NCBI RefSeq assembly: GCF_000282535.1
Contig: NZ_AKJC01000327.1
Coordinates: forward strand, 1-32,002
Length of the DNA: 32,002 nucleotides
DNA from: Pseudomonas sp. GM84
GTDB taxonomy: Bacteria > Pseudomonadota > Gammaproteobacteria > Pseudomonadales > Pseudomonadaceae
Direction of reading: 5' to 3'
Part shown: in pieces, positions 31,978 through 32,002 of the stretch
How positions within the stretch are numbered: the first letter of the stretch is position 1
Layout: each line of letters begins with the position of its first letter
The notes under the pieces: model-generated
The model's database searches: none
What the model saw: only the letters and a program-made list of their open reading frames with translations
What the model was told of the DNA's origin: nothing
Program-made: the position numbers and the translations under genes

Positions 31978-32002
31978 CCCTATCGCCGGCAAACCGGCTC
32001 CC
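31978..32002. repeat. Partial REP-like palindrome at the right edge
   Basis: GGCCCTATCGCCGGCAAACC runs into the window end. It resembles the palindrome at 1169-1186 and its flank. The rest lies outside the window, so its nature cannot be settled. Confidence 0.45.

Overview
The window looks like a chromosomal segment of a Pseudomonas species, most likely of the P. putida group. The signs are high GC, strong codon bias that leaves long open antisense frames, three copies of the paired inverted REP palindrome typical of P. putida genomes, a PctA-type chemoreceptor, the DUF3649/PepSY/DUF3325 iron gene set, and canonical LexA boxes. No phage, transposase, CRISPR, rRNA or tRNA was seen. This identification rests on pattern recognition, without a database search.

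Layout. 1-4.65 kb: a lipoprotein of unknown function, a PACE-family drug efflux protein divergent from a LysR regulator, and an amino-acid-type chemoreceptor behind a FliA-like promoter. 4.7-8.2 kb: a three-gene minus-strand operon (FAD-dependent D-amino-acid dehydrogenase, RidA imine deaminase, YkvI-family membrane protein) divergent from an XRE/cupin regulator. 8.3-9.75 kb: a TauE/SafE exporter and a heme oxygenase. 9.74-14.25 kb: an iron-acquisition block on the minus strand (catecholate-siderophore receptor with a Fur-like site, then DUF3649, PepSY and DUF3325 membrane proteins with ATGA overlaps). 14.5-15.8 kb: a stand-alone arsB.

15.8-26.1 kb is the most unusual part. A giant (about 1942 aa) exported multicopper oxidase of the MnxG/McoA/MofA manganese-oxidase type is divergently transcribed from two tandem secreted paralogs of unknown function. 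The second paralog carries extra cadherin/Ig-like repeats. The 673-bp divergent region has a near-consensus sigma-54 promoter facing the paralogs and a weaker one facing the oxidase. This fits the MnxR (sigma-54 activator) control known for Mn(II) oxidation in P. putida GB-1. I infer an extracellular metal (Mn) oxidation module in which the two paralogs are partner or matrix proteins.

26.1-29.95 kb is an SOS cluster. umuC and umuD each have their own LexA box and are separated by an oppositely oriented MFS transporter gene. umuD shares its LexA box with a divergent SRAP (YedK/HMCES-type) abasic-site protein. 30.07-31.88 kb: an SbmA/BacA-type ABC transporter (YddA family). The window ends in a partial REP-like palindrome.
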